45,345 bases of DNA from JANXYY01 sp035530875. Its GTDB lineage: Bacteria > Actinomycetota > Actinomycetes > Nanopelagicales > Nanopelagicaceae. Both the position numbers and the translations under genes were made by a program. Below the pieces are notes generated by a model that made no database searches, was not told the origin of the DNA, and saw only the letters and a program-made list of their open reading frames with translations. The DNA lies in NCBI GenBank assembly GCA_035530875.1, contig DATKUB010000001.1:1-45345 (forward strand). The letters run 5' to 3'. Each line of letters begins with the position of its first letter. The first letter of the stretch is position 1. Positions 25,768 to 35,526 of this stretch are shown here, piece after piece.

Positions 25768-25819
25768 GCCTGCGCTATTAAGCGACACCACTTCCCCGGT
25801 GCCGGTTGACAGCGCAGGC
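25768..25819 (+). other. Inverted repeat between mraZ and rsmH
   Basis: GCCTGCGC (25768–25775) and its perfect complement GCGCAGGC (25812–25819) bracket a 36-nt stretch that itself contains a CACC/GGTG stem (25786–25801). The RNA could fold into a long hairpin just before the rsmH ribosome-binding site. The frame of rsmH is open through it, so a coding role from an upstream TTG start cannot be excluded. Confidence 0.4.
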
Positions 25820-25852
25820 GTGACTCTCTCAGTTGCTGAGCAAGGGGGGTCG

Positions 25853-26797
25853 ATGCGCGCTAAACATGAACCCGTAATGTTGTCGCGCTGCCTAGCGCTA
25901 CTGGCGCCCGCGCTGGCAAGTGACGATGCGATCTGCGTCGATGCGACCTTGGGCCTTGGTGGCCACAGCGAAGCAATACTCCGCACATTGCCAAAGGTGC
26001 ACTTGATTGGTCTTGATCGAGATCTTGCGGCGATAGAACTCGCAACGCAGCGATTAGCCGAGTTCTCCGATCGTCTGACCGTCGCTCATGCTATTTACGA
26101 CCAACTTCCTCGAGTGCTTAAGGAAGCCGGAATCTCAGGAGTGCAAGGGATTCTTTTTGATCTTGGCGTCTCGTCCATGCAACTCGACGACCGGGATCGA
26201 GGCTTTGCCTACTCTCAGGACGCACCGCTTGATATGCGGATGGATAATTCCCAAGGTATCTCGGCGGCAGAAGTCGTGAACACCTATTCGTTCGCCGAAC
26301 TGGCTCGCGTCCTCTGGGTCTATGGCGAAGAGCGCTTTGCTAAGCGAGTTGCTAACGCGATCGTAAGAGAGCGATCGATCGAACCATTTACCAATACCGC
26401 GCGCTTGGCCGAAGTTGTTCGCTCGAGCATTCCAGCCGCTACCCGCCGGGTTGGCGGACATCCGGCAAAACGGAGTTTTCAAGCTCTGCGCATAGAAGTA
26501 AATGACGAAATGGATGTGCTCGCGCGCGCCATCCCAGCGGCTCTTGATTGCCTTGCTGTTGGCGGGCGAATGGTGGTTCTGTCTTACCATTCACTTGAAG
26601 ATCGGATTGTTAAACGCGAATTTGTCGCCCGTTCGCAATCCTCTTCACCTCAAGACTTGCCGGTCGAATTGCCAGGCCACGAACCTAAGTACCGTCAGTT
26701 AGTCAGGGGCGCTGAGGAACCGTCGGCTGCGGAAGTTATCGAAAATCCGCGTAGCGCATCGGCCAAACTGAGAGCCATCGAGAGACTGGCCGCCTGA
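25853..26797 (+). CDS. rsmH: 16S rRNA (cytosine(1402)-N(4))-methyltransferase RsmH
   Basis: SAM-dependent methylation of C1402 in the ribosomal P site, 314 residues. Motifs are KHEPVMLSRC, the SAM-binding DATLGLGGHSEAIL, LFDLGVSSMQLDDRDRGFAY, and VVLSYHSLEDRIVKREF near the C-terminus. The ATG at 25853 is preceded by AAGGGGGG. The frame is open to a TTG at 25757, which would add 32 unconserved residues. Its stop overlaps the ftsL start (TGATG). Confidence 0.95.
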   Translation: MRAKHEPVMLSRCLALLAPALASDDAICVDATLGLGGHSEAILRTLPKVHLIGLDRDLAAIELATQRLAEFSDRLTVAHAIYDQLPRVLKEAGISGVQGILFDLGVSSMQLDDRDRGFAYSQDAPLDMRMDNSQGISAAEVVNTYSFAELARVLWVYGEERFAKRVANAIVRERSIEPFTNTARLAEVVRSSIPAATRRVGGHPAKRSFQALRIEVNDEMDVLARAIPAALDCLAVGGRMVVLSYHSLEDRIVKREFVARSQSSSPQDLPVELPGHEPKYRQLVRGAEEPSAAEVIENPRSASAKLRAIERLAA

Positions 26798-27237
26798 TGG
26801 CGCTTCCGGCTCCGGTCACTCGGGCACAGCCACAACCTCGGCCACAGCCGTCGCGGCGACCAACGGCACGTCCAAGCCTTAAATTGCTGCCGCAGCTCGT
26901 ATCTATCCCAACGAGAAAGTCAAAGCCAGTCGCGTTCGCAGCGATTCTTAGTTCAATGTTGGTGCTTGGTTCCGTGGTGCTGCTCCTTATCAATACTATG
27001 CTGGCGCAAGATGCTTTCGTGCTGCGTAACCTTCAAGAGCAAGTCACTTCGTTGACGGCACAAGAACAGGCGGTTACATCTCTTACTGACATTGAATCTT
27101 CGCCGGGTACCTTAGCTAGCAAAGCCACCGCGCTTGGAATGGTTCCAGGCGGCACGCCGGTATTCTTGGATCTGAGCACCGGGAAAGTTGTTGGCGTCCC
27201 CGAAAAATCTGCTAAGAGCGCACTGGCTATTCGATGA
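26797..27237 (+). CDS. ftsL: Cell-division protein FtsL (septum formation initiator-like)
   Basis: A 146-residue bitopic membrane protein. It has a Pro/Arg-rich cytoplasmic tail (1–43), one transmembrane helix (about 44–67), and a short extracellular coiled coil (about 72–95) followed by a Pro/Gly-containing tail. This layout and the position between rsmH and the FtsI-type penicillin-binding protein identify FtsL, which joins the FtsQLB/FtsWI complex. The sequence is poorly conserved, as is usual for FtsL. It overlaps both neighbours by 1 and 4 nt. Confidence 0.82.
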   Translation: MALPAPVTRAQPQPRPQPSRRPTARPSLKLLPQLVSIPTRKSKPVAFAAILSSMLVLGSVVLLLINTMLAQDAFVLRNLQEQVTSLTAQEQAVTSLTDIESSPGTLASKATALGMVPGGTPVFLDLSTGKVVGVPEKSAKSALAIR

Positions 27238-29027
27238 CAAGGGATCTGCGTCCACGAATACGCGGAATCTTTATTCTCTCACTTGTAGTCATGTCGGTAT
27301 TTGCGGCCCGGTTGGTACAAGTGCAGGGATTCCAATCCGCCGAATATGCGGCGCGTGCTTCTAAAGAGTTGCTTAATAGCGCTGTCCTTCCTGCCACGCG
27401 TGGCGAAATCACTGACGTAAATGGCGTGGTTCTTGCCCGCAGCGTGGATGCGATAAATGTGACGGCAGATCAAACCTTGGTTACGGATCCAGCAGCCGCA
27501 GCAAAAGTAATTGCACCGATACTTGGAATTCCAGATGCATCTCTTCAAGCCACTCTTACTGGTACAAGACGATTCGTCTATGTTGCAAAAGCGGTGACGC
27601 CGCAGGTTTGGCTCGAAATCCAACAAGCAATAAGTAACTTGAACAGCACCAGATCCTTGGAGAATAGGATCTCTGGCTTTTTCCCCGAAAAGACATTTCG
27701 TCGCGAGTACCCATCGGGTCCACTGGCTGCCTCGATTCTGGGTTTCGTTAACGCCTCTGGACACGGTGGCGGTGGTCTGGAATATGCACTAGACAAAACC
27801 CTCGCGGGAACCGATGGTAGTTATATTTACGATTCGGGCGGCGGTGCTGCCATACCGAGTTCTAGCGATGTATTGGTTCCGGCAAAACAGGGCCAGACGA
27901 TCCGCCTTACCATCGATCGAGATATTGAGTGGATAGCGCAGAGCGAAATTGACGCACAAGTAAAAGCCAGTGGCGCGCTATCTGGAACAGCGATAGTCAT
28001 GGACCCAAATACCGGTGCAATTCTGGCTCTGGCATCCTCACCCAGCTACGACCCGAATAACGTTGGAACTACGCCAATTGCAATGCTCGGAATTCCAGCC
28101 GTTGATCAAGTCTATGAACCAGGATCCACCGGAAAAGTTATGACCCTGTCGGCCGCACTCGAGGAAAAGGCTATAACCCCGACTACCATTTTTAGGGTTC
28201 CATACAAGATCAAGCGTGGTGGCAGAACCTTTCACGACGACATGGGGCATCCGCTGTGGCACCTAACGACGGCCGGAATCCTGGCTAGATCAAGCAATGT
28301 TGGGGCAATCCAAATCGGGGAGAAAATGTCGAATGCGACTCTCAGAGATTATTTGACAAGATTCGGGATTGGTTCGGTTACTGGGGTGGGTCTGCCGGGT
28401 GAGTCCCCGGGTCTGTTTCCGGCTCTTGACCAGTGGTCGCAGAGCACTGCCGAGACCGTGGCTTTCGGTCAGGGTTACGCATTGACTTCATTGCAGGCCA
28501 CGAGCGTATTCGCAACGGTGGCAAACGACGGCGTTCGCATTCCGCCCACCTTGATTGCCGGGATAAGTGACTCAGACGGGCACTACACAGCTGTGCCACC
28601 AAAGCCCGGGGTGCGGGTAATTAGCGCCGCTACCGCGAAAACAATGAGGCTCATGATGGAGGGCGTCGTCTCTTCTGGCGGGACCGCTCCAGAAGCCGAG
28701 ATTCCAGGCTACCGAGTGGCAGGCAAAACCGGGACGGCCAATCGAGTGGACAGCTCCTGCAGTTGCTACCGCGGCTACACTGCATCCTTCATCGGGTTCG
28801 CACCTGCAGATAAGCCGGCGTTAGTAATGAGCGTGACGATCCAAGACCCAAAGGGAATTCACTTCGGCGGGCTACTGGGCGCACCTATATTTAAGAAAGT
28901 GATTTCCTTCGCATTGAAGTCTTTAAGCATTCCACCTACCGGTCGGGCGCCGTCGCCGATTCCCCTCGATGCCTATCAACTGAAACAGTCGCTGGCCGCA
29001 AAGCCAACACCTGCGGTGACGCCGTGA
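27234..29027 (+). CDS. ftsI: Septal penicillin-binding protein (FtsI/PBP3, class B)
   Basis: Peptidoglycan DD-transpeptidase of the divisome, 597 residues. It has an N-terminal anchor (about 12–28), a pedestal domain with PATRGEITDVNGVVLA, and the transpeptidase domain with all three motifs: S298-TGK, S353-SN, and KTGT (498–501). There is no PASTA domain. The start ATG overlaps the ftsL stop by 4 nt. It works with FtsW, encoded five genes downstream. Confidence 0.94.
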   Translation: MTRDLRPRIRGIFILSLVVMSVFAARLVQVQGFQSAEYAARASKELLNSAVLPATRGEITDVNGVVLARSVDAINVTADQTLVTDPAAAAKVIAPILGIPDASLQATLTGTRRFVYVAKAVTPQVWLEIQQAISNLNSTRSLENRISGFFPEKTFRREYPSGPLAASILGFVNASGHGGGGLEYALDKTLAGTDGSYIYDSGGGAAIPSSSDVLVPAKQGQTIRLTIDRDIEWIAQSEIDAQVKASGALSGTAIVMDPNTGAILALASSPSYDPNNVGTTPIAMLGIPAVDQVYEPGSTGKVMTLSAALEEKAITPTTIFRVPYKIKRGGRTFHDDMGHPLWHLTTAGILARSSNVGAIQIGEKMSNATLRDYLTRFGIGSVTGVGLPGESPGLFPALDQWSQSTAETVAFGQGYALTSLQATSVFATVANDGVRIPPTLIAGISDSDGHYTAVPPKPGVRVISAATAKTMRLMMEGVVSSGGTAPEAEIPGYRVAGKTGTANRVDSSCSCYRGYTASFIGFAPADKPALVMSVTIQDPKGIHFGGLLGAPIFKKVISFALKSLSIPPTGRAPSPIPLDAYQLKQSLAAKPTPAVTP

Positions 29028-30535
29028 TTCGGCCGGCAGGGTCATATTCGAAATCTCTGGACGAGATTGCCCAATACCTAAAGACCGGTCGACCAACTGA
29101 GGAAATCCAAATGACTGGACTTACTCATGATTCACGCCGATCCAGGGTGGGTGATCTCTATCTTGCTCTCTCTGGTTTTCGCACGCACGGAGCCTTATTT
29201 GCCGCCTCCGCAATAGCCAATGGTGCCAGAGCGGTTTTAACCGATCAAAGTGGGTCGGAGCTTATGGGCGATCCCGATTTTCCAGTTGTTTTGGTTCCGA
29301 ATGTGCGCGATGTGCTCGGTTCTTTATCAGCTTGGTTCTATGACTTCCCGTCAGAGCGCTTGAACCTGGTTGGCGTAACTGGCACAAATGGTAAGACGAC
29401 TACTGCCCATTTGATTGATTCGGTCTGGCGTTCAGATGATCGCCGTACTGGGCTAATTGGGACCGTGGAGACTCGAATCGGCGATTCATCGATCCCCAGC
29501 GTCCGCACGACTCCCGAAGCGCCCGATCTACAGGCGCTATTTGCAACGATGGCAGAGCGGGGCTGCAGTGATGTGGTCATGGAGGTTTCAAGTCATGCGC
29601 TGAGCCTTGGGCGCGTGGATGGAACTCGATTTAAGATCGCAGTTTTTACCAATCTTTCACAAGACCATCTAGATTTTCACGAAAACATGAGTGAATACTT
29701 CAAGGCAAAAGCCGCTCTGTTTAACTCTAAATTATCGGACTTAGCGGTAATCAATATTGACGACGAGTACGGAGAAACGCTGGCTCGCGATTGTAAGATT
29801 CCTAAGTTGACTTTCAGCGCCTTGGGCCGTGACGCCGACTGGTCTGTTACCGAGAGCTCCAGAAGCGCCTCAGACACAAGTTTTTCAGTTAAGACCCCAG
29901 ATCGAGGAGTCATCTCGATCACAATTCCCCTTATCGGTGATCACAATGTTGCTAATGCTCTCGCTGCCCTGATTGTGCTCGTTCAAAGCGGCGTGAACTT
30001 ACCCGCCGCCTTGTCCGGCTTGGCTGCGACCGCGGGCGTACCGGGACGGCTTGAACGGGTCAACCGGGGGCAACCATTCACGGCCATTGTTGATTACGCC
30101 CACACCGCCGATGCCGTAGAACGAGTCTTGACCGCGATGCGACCGCACACGACTGGTCGCCTCATTGCGGTTCTTGGCTGCGGTGGCGATCGTGACCATG
30201 GAAAACGTGGTGCGATGGGGGCGGCGTTGGCAAGGGGTTCCGACATTTCCTTTCTCACCAGCGACAATCCACGTTCCGAGGATCCGTACAAGATCATTGC
30301 TGAGATGGCCAAAGGAGCTCACGGTGTGGCTGGATCCGATGTACGAATTGAAGCCGATCGAGCCGTCGCGATCTCGTTGGCAGTCGATCTAGCCGAGGCT
30401 GGGGACATTATTCTGGTTGCCGGTAAGGGGCATGAACATGGTCAAGAAATTCTCGACGAAATAAAGCCATTCGATGACCGAGAAGTACTTGCGCATGCGA
30501 TTGACCGACGGATCAACGCAGGCGATTTCCGATGA
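29024..30535 (+). CDS. murE: UDP-MurNAc-tripeptide synthetase MurE, meso-diaminopimelate type
   Basis: Adds the third residue of the peptidoglycan stem, 503 residues. The ATP-binding loop is GTNGKTTT (120–127), the carbamylated Lys lies in FKAKAALFN, and DNPR (414–417) is the motif selecting meso-diaminopimelate over lysine. The start is a GTG overlapping the ftsI stop by 4 nt. It predicts a DAP-type wall. Confidence 0.94.
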   Translation: MIRPAGSYSKSLDEIAQYLKTGRPTEEIQMTGLTHDSRRSRVGDLYLALSGFRTHGALFAASAIANGARAVLTDQSGSELMGDPDFPVVLVPNVRDVLGSLSAWFYDFPSERLNLVGVTGTNGKTTTAHLIDSVWRSDDRRTGLIGTVETRIGDSSIPSVRTTPEAPDLQALFATMAERGCSDVVMEVSSHALSLGRVDGTRFKIAVFTNLSQDHLDFHENMSEYFKAKAALFNSKLSDLAVINIDDEYGETLARDCKIPKLTFSALGRDADWSVTESSRSASDTSFSVKTPDRGVISITIPLIGDHNVANALAALIVLVQSGVNLPAALSGLAATAGVPGRLERVNRGQPFTAIVDYAHTADAVERVLTAMRPHTTGRLIAVLGCGGDRDHGKRGAMGAALARGSDISFLTSDNPRSEDPYKIIAEMAKGAHGVAGSDVRIEADRAVAISLAVDLAEAGDIILVAGKGHEHGQEILDEIKPFDDREVLAHAIDRRINAGDFR

Positions 30536-31914
30536 TCCCGCTCACTCTCAATGAGATTGCAAAGATCGTAGATGGCCGGATATTAAATGCGACGGGCGAA
30601 GAGATTGTCAACGCACCTGCATTCGTCGATACGCGCAAGATTTTGGTGGGCGGCCTGTTTGTGGCTCTTCTTGGTGAACATGTCGATGGGCATGATTTCG
30701 CTTCGGATGCAATTCGAGATGGTGCCGTCGCGGCGCTTGTCAGCCGCGATGTAGGTGTGCCCTCGGTGCTTGTTTCGGACGTCCTCCCAGCTCTCCAATC
30801 GTTGGCTCGGCACGTTCGAACTTCGTTAACTGAATTAAAAGTCATTGGTATCACTGGCTCGCAAGGAAAAACAACCACCAAAGATATGCTCTTTGCAATT
30901 CTCAAGGCTGAGGCACTCACGATTGCTCCGCCTGGTAATCTCAATAACGAAATTGGAGTACCTCTCACACTTCTTCGTTGCACCTCGGATACCGTCTTCT
31001 GCATTACCGAGATGGGCGCTCGTCACGAAGGCGACATCAAGGCGCTAGCGGAAATTGCCAAGGTAAATGTGGGAGCGGTGTTGAACATCGGCACTTCACA
31101 TGTGGGCGAATTCGGGTCAGAAGCTGCGCTGGCAAGAACAAAGGGGGAGCTGATTGCCTCGCTCGAGTCCGATGGGGTTGCCGTTCTAGGTGGCTACGAC
31201 CAAGCGACACTGAAACTTCGAGCTATTGCTGGCGATCGGGTAGCCATATTTGGTGAGGGCTCGGATGCCGATGTCAGAGGAGATCAGATTTCGCTGGTCG
31301 AGGGGAAAGCCAGATTTATGCTCTCTGCGGATGGCAAACAGCGGGAAATTCAACTCAATTATTTTGGCCGACACCAGGTTGCCAATGCCCTCGCGGCTGC
31401 GACGATCGCGCGCGAACTGGGTCTTGATCTGGCAAAAATCGCAAGTGCGCTTTCCACGGCCCTGCCGCAGAGCCGCTGGCGGATGGAGGTAAGAGCGCGG
31501 GAACGCGACAAGGTCACGATAATTAATGACGCCTATAACGCGAACCCGGAGAGCATGGCTGCGGCCGTAGAACTGTTGGCCGAATGGGCTGCGGCCGATG
31601 GACGGCCAAGCTGGGCAGTTCTGGGTCAAATGCACGAACTCGGCGCGTCCTCCGGGCAAGCACATCGATTTATCGGCAGGCTAGTGGGGCGGCTCGGAAT
31701 CAACCATCTACTGGTTGTGGGGTCCGGTTCTGAAGAGATCGCGAATGGAGCCCGGGAAATGGCAGTGGCCGACGTTATGAGCGTTTCTGATTTAGCGGCG
31801 GCGCGCCATTTCTTCAACCGGCATGTGGAGGCAGGTGCGCTGGTCTTGGTAAAGGCATCAAGGGCCGAAGGATTAGAACGTCTTGCCACTGAATTAGTGG
31901 AGAACCCAATATGA
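30532..31914 (+). CDS. murF: UDP-MurNAc-tripeptide–D-Ala-D-Ala ligase MurF
   Basis: Completes the UDP-MurNAc pentapeptide by adding D-Ala-D-Ala, 460 residues. The P-loop is GSQGKTT (109–115); NNEIGVPLTLL, EMGARHEGDI and INDAYNANPESM are family motifs of the Mur ligase central and C-terminal domains. It overlaps murE and mraY by 4 nt each. The D-Ala-D-Ala ligase gene itself is not in the window. Confidence 0.94.
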   Translation: MIPLTLNEIAKIVDGRILNATGEEIVNAPAFVDTRKILVGGLFVALLGEHVDGHDFASDAIRDGAVAALVSRDVGVPSVLVSDVLPALQSLARHVRTSLTELKVIGITGSQGKTTTKDMLFAILKAEALTIAPPGNLNNEIGVPLTLLRCTSDTVFCITEMGARHEGDIKALAEIAKVNVGAVLNIGTSHVGEFGSEAALARTKGELIASLESDGVAVLGGYDQATLKLRAIAGDRVAIFGEGSDADVRGDQISLVEGKARFMLSADGKQREIQLNYFGRHQVANALAAATIARELGLDLAKIASALSTALPQSRWRMEVRARERDKVTIINDAYNANPESMAAAVELLAEWAAADGRPSWAVLGQMHELGASSGQAHRFIGRLVGRLGINHLLVVGSGSEEIANGAREMAVADVMSVSDLAAARHFFNRHVEAGALVLVKASRAEGLERLATELVENPI

Positions 31915-32969
31915 AGGGCTTTCTCCTAGCGGCATCTTTGGCGTTCATGGTTTCTATTTTTGGTACCCCGCTTGCCATTCGCTTCTTCATAAGACACGGA
32001 TATGGCCAATTCATCAGAGACGATGGTCCCACCAGCCATCACACGAAACGTGGCACTCCGACTATGGGCGGCGTTGTAATAATCTTTGCGACCCTGATCG
32101 GATATTTCGGATCACGGCTGATCATGTCTCGCTCGGTTACCGCCTCTGGGATCCTAATCCTTTTCTTAATGTCGGGCCTTGGTTTTGTCGGATTTCTCGA
32201 TGACTGGCTGAAGGTTTCGAAACAGCGCTCAATGGGTTTGCGGGCGCGGTCAAAGATATTTGGCCAAGCCATCGTTGCCATTGCGTTCGCAATTTTAGGA
32301 CAACATTTTCCAGACGACCACGGGCTTACGCCGATTTCGTCGCATTTATCGATCGTGCGCGACACTTCACTAAAACTTAGCACTGTGCTGGTTGTGATCT
32401 GGGTTCTTGTGATGGTCACCGCGGAGAGCAATGGCGTGAATCTCACCGACGGTCTCGATGGGCTGGCTACTGGAGCATCTGTGATGACCTTTGGGGCATT
32501 CGTGCTCATTGGAAGTTGGGAGTTCGGACAAGGCTGTCTGGTTGCGCCAGGCCCAAAATGCTATGAGGTTCGAGACCCACTTGATGTGGCGATCGTTGCT
32601 GCGTCTTTAATGGGGGCATGTTTTGGCTTCCTCTGGTGGAATGCAAGTCCAGCCAAAATATTTATGGGCGACACCGGATCGTTGGCTCTGGGTGGAGCAC
32701 TCGCTGGGCTGGCCATTGCAAGTAGGACAGAACTTCTCCTACTTCTCCTAGGCGGCCTGTATCTGATTATTTCGCTCTCAGTCATAGTTCAAGTTGGCTT
32801 CTTCAAACTCACTAGGGGCCGAAGAATTTTACGCATGGCTCCGCTGCAGCATCATTTCGAATTGCTCGGCTGGGGCGAAGTAACAATCGTAATTCGGTTC
32901 TGGATCATTGCGGGTATGTGTGTCGGCTCAGGACTTGGTTTGTTTTATGCCGCCTGGGTAACGGGATAA
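31911..32969 (+). CDS. mraY: Phospho-MurNAc-pentapeptide transferase MraY
   Basis: Integral membrane enzyme making lipid I from UDP-MurNAc-pentapeptide and undecaprenyl phosphate, 352 residues with about 10 membrane helices. Active-site motifs are FLDDWLK, NLTDGLDGLATG (catalytic Asp) and KIFMGDTGSLALG, with a conserved APLQHHFE histidine loop. Start and stop overlap murF and murD, respectively. Confidence 0.95.
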   Translation: MKGFLLAASLAFMVSIFGTPLAIRFFIRHGYGQFIRDDGPTSHHTKRGTPTMGGVVIIFATLIGYFGSRLIMSRSVTASGILILFLMSGLGFVGFLDDWLKVSKQRSMGLRARSKIFGQAIVAIAFAILGQHFPDDHGLTPISSHLSIVRDTSLKLSTVLVVIWVLVMVTAESNGVNLTDGLDGLATGASVMTFGAFVLIGSWEFGQGCLVAPGPKCYEVRDPLDVAIVAASLMGACFGFLWWNASPAKIFMGDTGSLALGGALAGLAIASRTELLLLLLGGLYLIISLSVIVQVGFFKLTRGRRILRMAPLQHHFELLGWGEVTIVIRFWIIAGMCVGSGLGLFYAAWVTG

Positions 32970-34405
32970 TGATGAATTGGTACGGGGTTCTACCCGCGCT
33001 GATCGACAAACAGGTCTGGGTGGCCGGGTATGGGCGAACCGGAAAATCTGTTATCCAAGCGCTTAGGCGACTAGGCGCTGAGATAGTCCTCATCGATGAG
33101 AATTCAAATGAGGTTCCAGACAATGTCAACAGGCTGAAGGCGGTTCCGCAAAAAATCGATGCGGACTTGATCGTGACTTCACCGGGATGGCGACCGGATC
33201 ACGAACTTTTTCAGGCTGCTGCTAGAGCAAGTGTGAAAGTGATCGGAGACGTTGAACTAGCTTGGCTGGTGGACCAGGCCCAAGCACAACGGAACCATCG
33301 CCCGCCTCTAAAATGGCTAGCGGTCACTGGCACAAATGGAAAAACGACAACCGTGGAAATGCTGGAAAGTATTTTGAAAGCAGGTGGCATCTCGGCGGTT
33401 GCTTGTGGCAATGTGGGGCTGCCGGTCATCGACGCGGTGATGGCCGAGGATAATTATCAAGCCCTGGCAGTGGAATTGTCCTCGTTTGAAATTTTCTGGG
33501 CGCCGAGCCTCGCCCCATATGCATCAGCGGTTCTAAATATTTCCGACGATCACTTGGATTGGCATGGCTCGATCGAAGAGTATGCGCGAACCAAAATTTC
33601 GCTATTGACCCACTCAGAGATCGCTATTTACAACGCAGATGATGCTGCAACGGTGGCCTTCCTGGCGCATGAGTTTATGGGTGAGCGAATTTCTTTCACC
33701 CTTGATTCTCCTAAGCCAGGACAATTGGGCGTTGTCGAAGATTTGTTAGTAGATCGCGCTTTCGTTGATAATCCAGAGGACGAGGCCGCACCACTTGCCA
33801 GCTTGGCCGATGTCAAGCCCTTTGCACCACACAATGTTTCAAATGCCCTCGCTGCTGCAGCACTGGCTCGTTCCGTTGGCATTGGCTTGGAAGCGGTAAC
33901 TTCTGGTCTTTCCAATTTTAAATCTGGGGCACATCGCATTGAACAAATTGCACGGATAAACGAGGTCGACTACGTAGATGATTCAAAAGCTACTAATCCG
34001 CACGCGGCCTCGGCCTCGTTGCGTTCCTTCTCATCTGTCGTTTGGATCGCTGGTGGTTTAGCCAAAGGTGCTTCGATGGATCGTTTAATTGAAGAGAATA
34101 TGAACCGTTTGCGCGGGGTTGTTCTCATCGGCCGAGATCGCGAATTGATTCGCGAAGCTTTAATGAAATTTGCTCCGCTGGTACCGGTGGTCGAAGTCGA
34201 ATCGTCGGATTCAACTCTGAGCAAATCGGATCAAGCGGCATTATTGATGAGTAAGGTCATCAGGACGGCTGGGGGACTTGCAAATCCGGGGGATACCGTT
34301 TTGCTCGCCCCTGCATGTGCCTCGATGGATCAGTTTGATTCCTACGCGGAGCGCGGAGACCTTTTTATTCAGGCGGTTCATGCATACGAAGGAGCTAATC
34401 CGTGA
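32969..34405 (+). CDS. murD: UDP-MurNAc-L-alanine–D-glutamate ligase MurD
   Basis: Adds D-Glu to UDP-MurNAc-L-Ala, 478 residues. The N-terminal Rossmann-like domain starts QVWVAGYGRTGKS, the ATP loop is GTNGKTTT (121–128), and DDSKATNPHAA is the C-terminal domain motif. The start ATG overlaps the mraY stop by 1 nt; a second ATG follows immediately at 32972. The open frame extends upstream into mraY but that is not coding for MurD. Confidence 0.94.
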   Translation: MMNWYGVLPALIDKQVWVAGYGRTGKSVIQALRRLGAEIVLIDENSNEVPDNVNRLKAVPQKIDADLIVTSPGWRPDHELFQAAARASVKVIGDVELAWLVDQAQAQRNHRPPLKWLAVTGTNGKTTTVEMLESILKAGGISAVACGNVGLPVIDAVMAEDNYQALAVELSSFEIFWAPSLAPYASAVLNISDDHLDWHGSIEEYARTKISLLTHSEIAIYNADDAATVAFLAHEFMGERISFTLDSPKPGQLGVVEDLLVDRAFVDNPEDEAAPLASLADVKPFAPHNVSNALAAAALARSVGIGLEAVTSGLSNFKSGAHRIEQIARINEVDYVDDSKATNPHAASASLRSFSSVVWIAGGLAKGASMDRLIEENMNRLRGVVLIGRDRELIREALMKFAPLVPVVEVESSDSTLSKSDQAALLMSKVIRTAGGLANPGDTVLLAPACASMDQFDSYAERGDLFIQAVHAYEGANP

Positions 34406-35526
34406 GTCGGGAGTCGACGGCATTCCTACGGCGGCCGCTCGCCCCCTATTACGTGCTGCTTGGTTCGGTTGTCATTCTTACTGCCTTCGGTGTGATCATG
34501 GTTCTATCGGCCTCAGGCGTTCAAGCCTATGAGCAGTCAGGTACGGCCTTCGCGATCGTCATCAAACAGTTGCTCTGGGTGGCTATCGGCGTACCACTTG
34601 CTTGGTTGGTTTCACGACTTCCTATCACAACTTGGAAAGTGTTGGCTTGGCCACTACTCGGCCTTGCTCTACTTACCCAGATCCTGCTCTTCATTCCCAG
34701 TATTGGGCGTACCGTCAACGGCAATTTGAACTGGATTGCAATCGGGCCGATCACGGGCCAACCAAGCGAATTTGCCAAATTTGCCTTGGTAATATGGGGC
34801 GCCAGCGTCATATCGGTTAAGGAAAAAATTCTGCATCAGCCTAAGCAGTTGATCTTCCCGCTAATACCAGGGTTTGGCCTGGTTCTTTTTCTTGTGCTGG
34901 CCGGGAAAGATTTAGGTACCGCGGTAATTCTCCTAGCGATACTGGTCAGCATGCTTCTAGCAGCTGGCGCTTCGTGGCGATTGCTCTCCACCGTGGGGTT
35001 GTTCTCGGCCTTAGGTGTGGCTGCCCTGGTCATAACTAAGGGAAACAGAGTTCGTCGATTTGTTGCCGCTTTGAATCCTTTCTCGCCGCAGAACTACTTG
35101 GGGGCGGGATGGCAACCAGCGCACGGTGTGATGGCAATGGCCAGCGGAGGTTTGTTCGGCGTGGGTCTTGGTGCAAGTCGGCAGAAGTGGTCAAATCTCG
35201 GGCCAGAAGCACACACTGATTTCATTTTCGCCGTCATTGGGGAAGAATTGGGGCTTATTGGCACCCTTTTAGTGGTTGGGCTTTTTCTCGGAATTATGTG
35301 GGCCGGGATGATGGTTGCGCTCAATGCACGAGATGCGTTCGCGCGGGTTAGTGCGGTCGGCATCACTACCTGGTTCACTTTCCAGAGCGTGGTAAATATT
35401 GGATCAGTGATTGGTCTGGTGCCGGTGGCAGGAGTTCCCTTGCCCTTTGTTTCCTATGGTGGCTCCTCGCTTGTCTCAACGCTAATCGCCATGGGCTTTC
35501 TAATTGGATTGGCTCGTCGTGTCTAA
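34402..35526 (+). CDS. ftsW: Septal peptidoglycan glycosyltransferase FtsW
   Basis: SEDS-family polymerase, 374 residues with about 10 membrane helices. Characteristic motifs include GRTVNGNLNWIAIGP, GKDLGTAVIL (with the SEDS catalytic Asp nearby), HTDFIFAVIGEELG and the C-terminal PLPFVSYGGSSL. It works with FtsI at the septum. The start is a GTG overlapping the murD stop by 4 nt. It lacks the long cytoplasmic C-terminal tail of mycobacterial FtsW, ending shortly after the last helix. Confidence 0.93.
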   Translation: MSRESTAFLRRPLAPYYVLLGSVVILTAFGVIMVLSASGVQAYEQSGTAFAIVIKQLLWVAIGVPLAWLVSRLPITTWKVLAWPLLGLALLTQILLFIPSIGRTVNGNLNWIAIGPITGQPSEFAKFALVIWGASVISVKEKILHQPKQLIFPLIPGFGLVLFLVLAGKDLGTAVILLAILVSMLLAAGASWRLLSTVGLFSALGVAALVITKGNRVRRFVAALNPFSPQNYLGAGWQPAHGVMAMASGGLFGVGLGASRQKWSNLGPEAHTDFIFAVIGEELGLIGTLLVVGLFLGIMWAGMMVALNARDAFARVSAVGITTWFTFQSVVNIGSVIGLVPVAGVPLPFVSYGGSSLVSTLIAMGFLIGLARRV

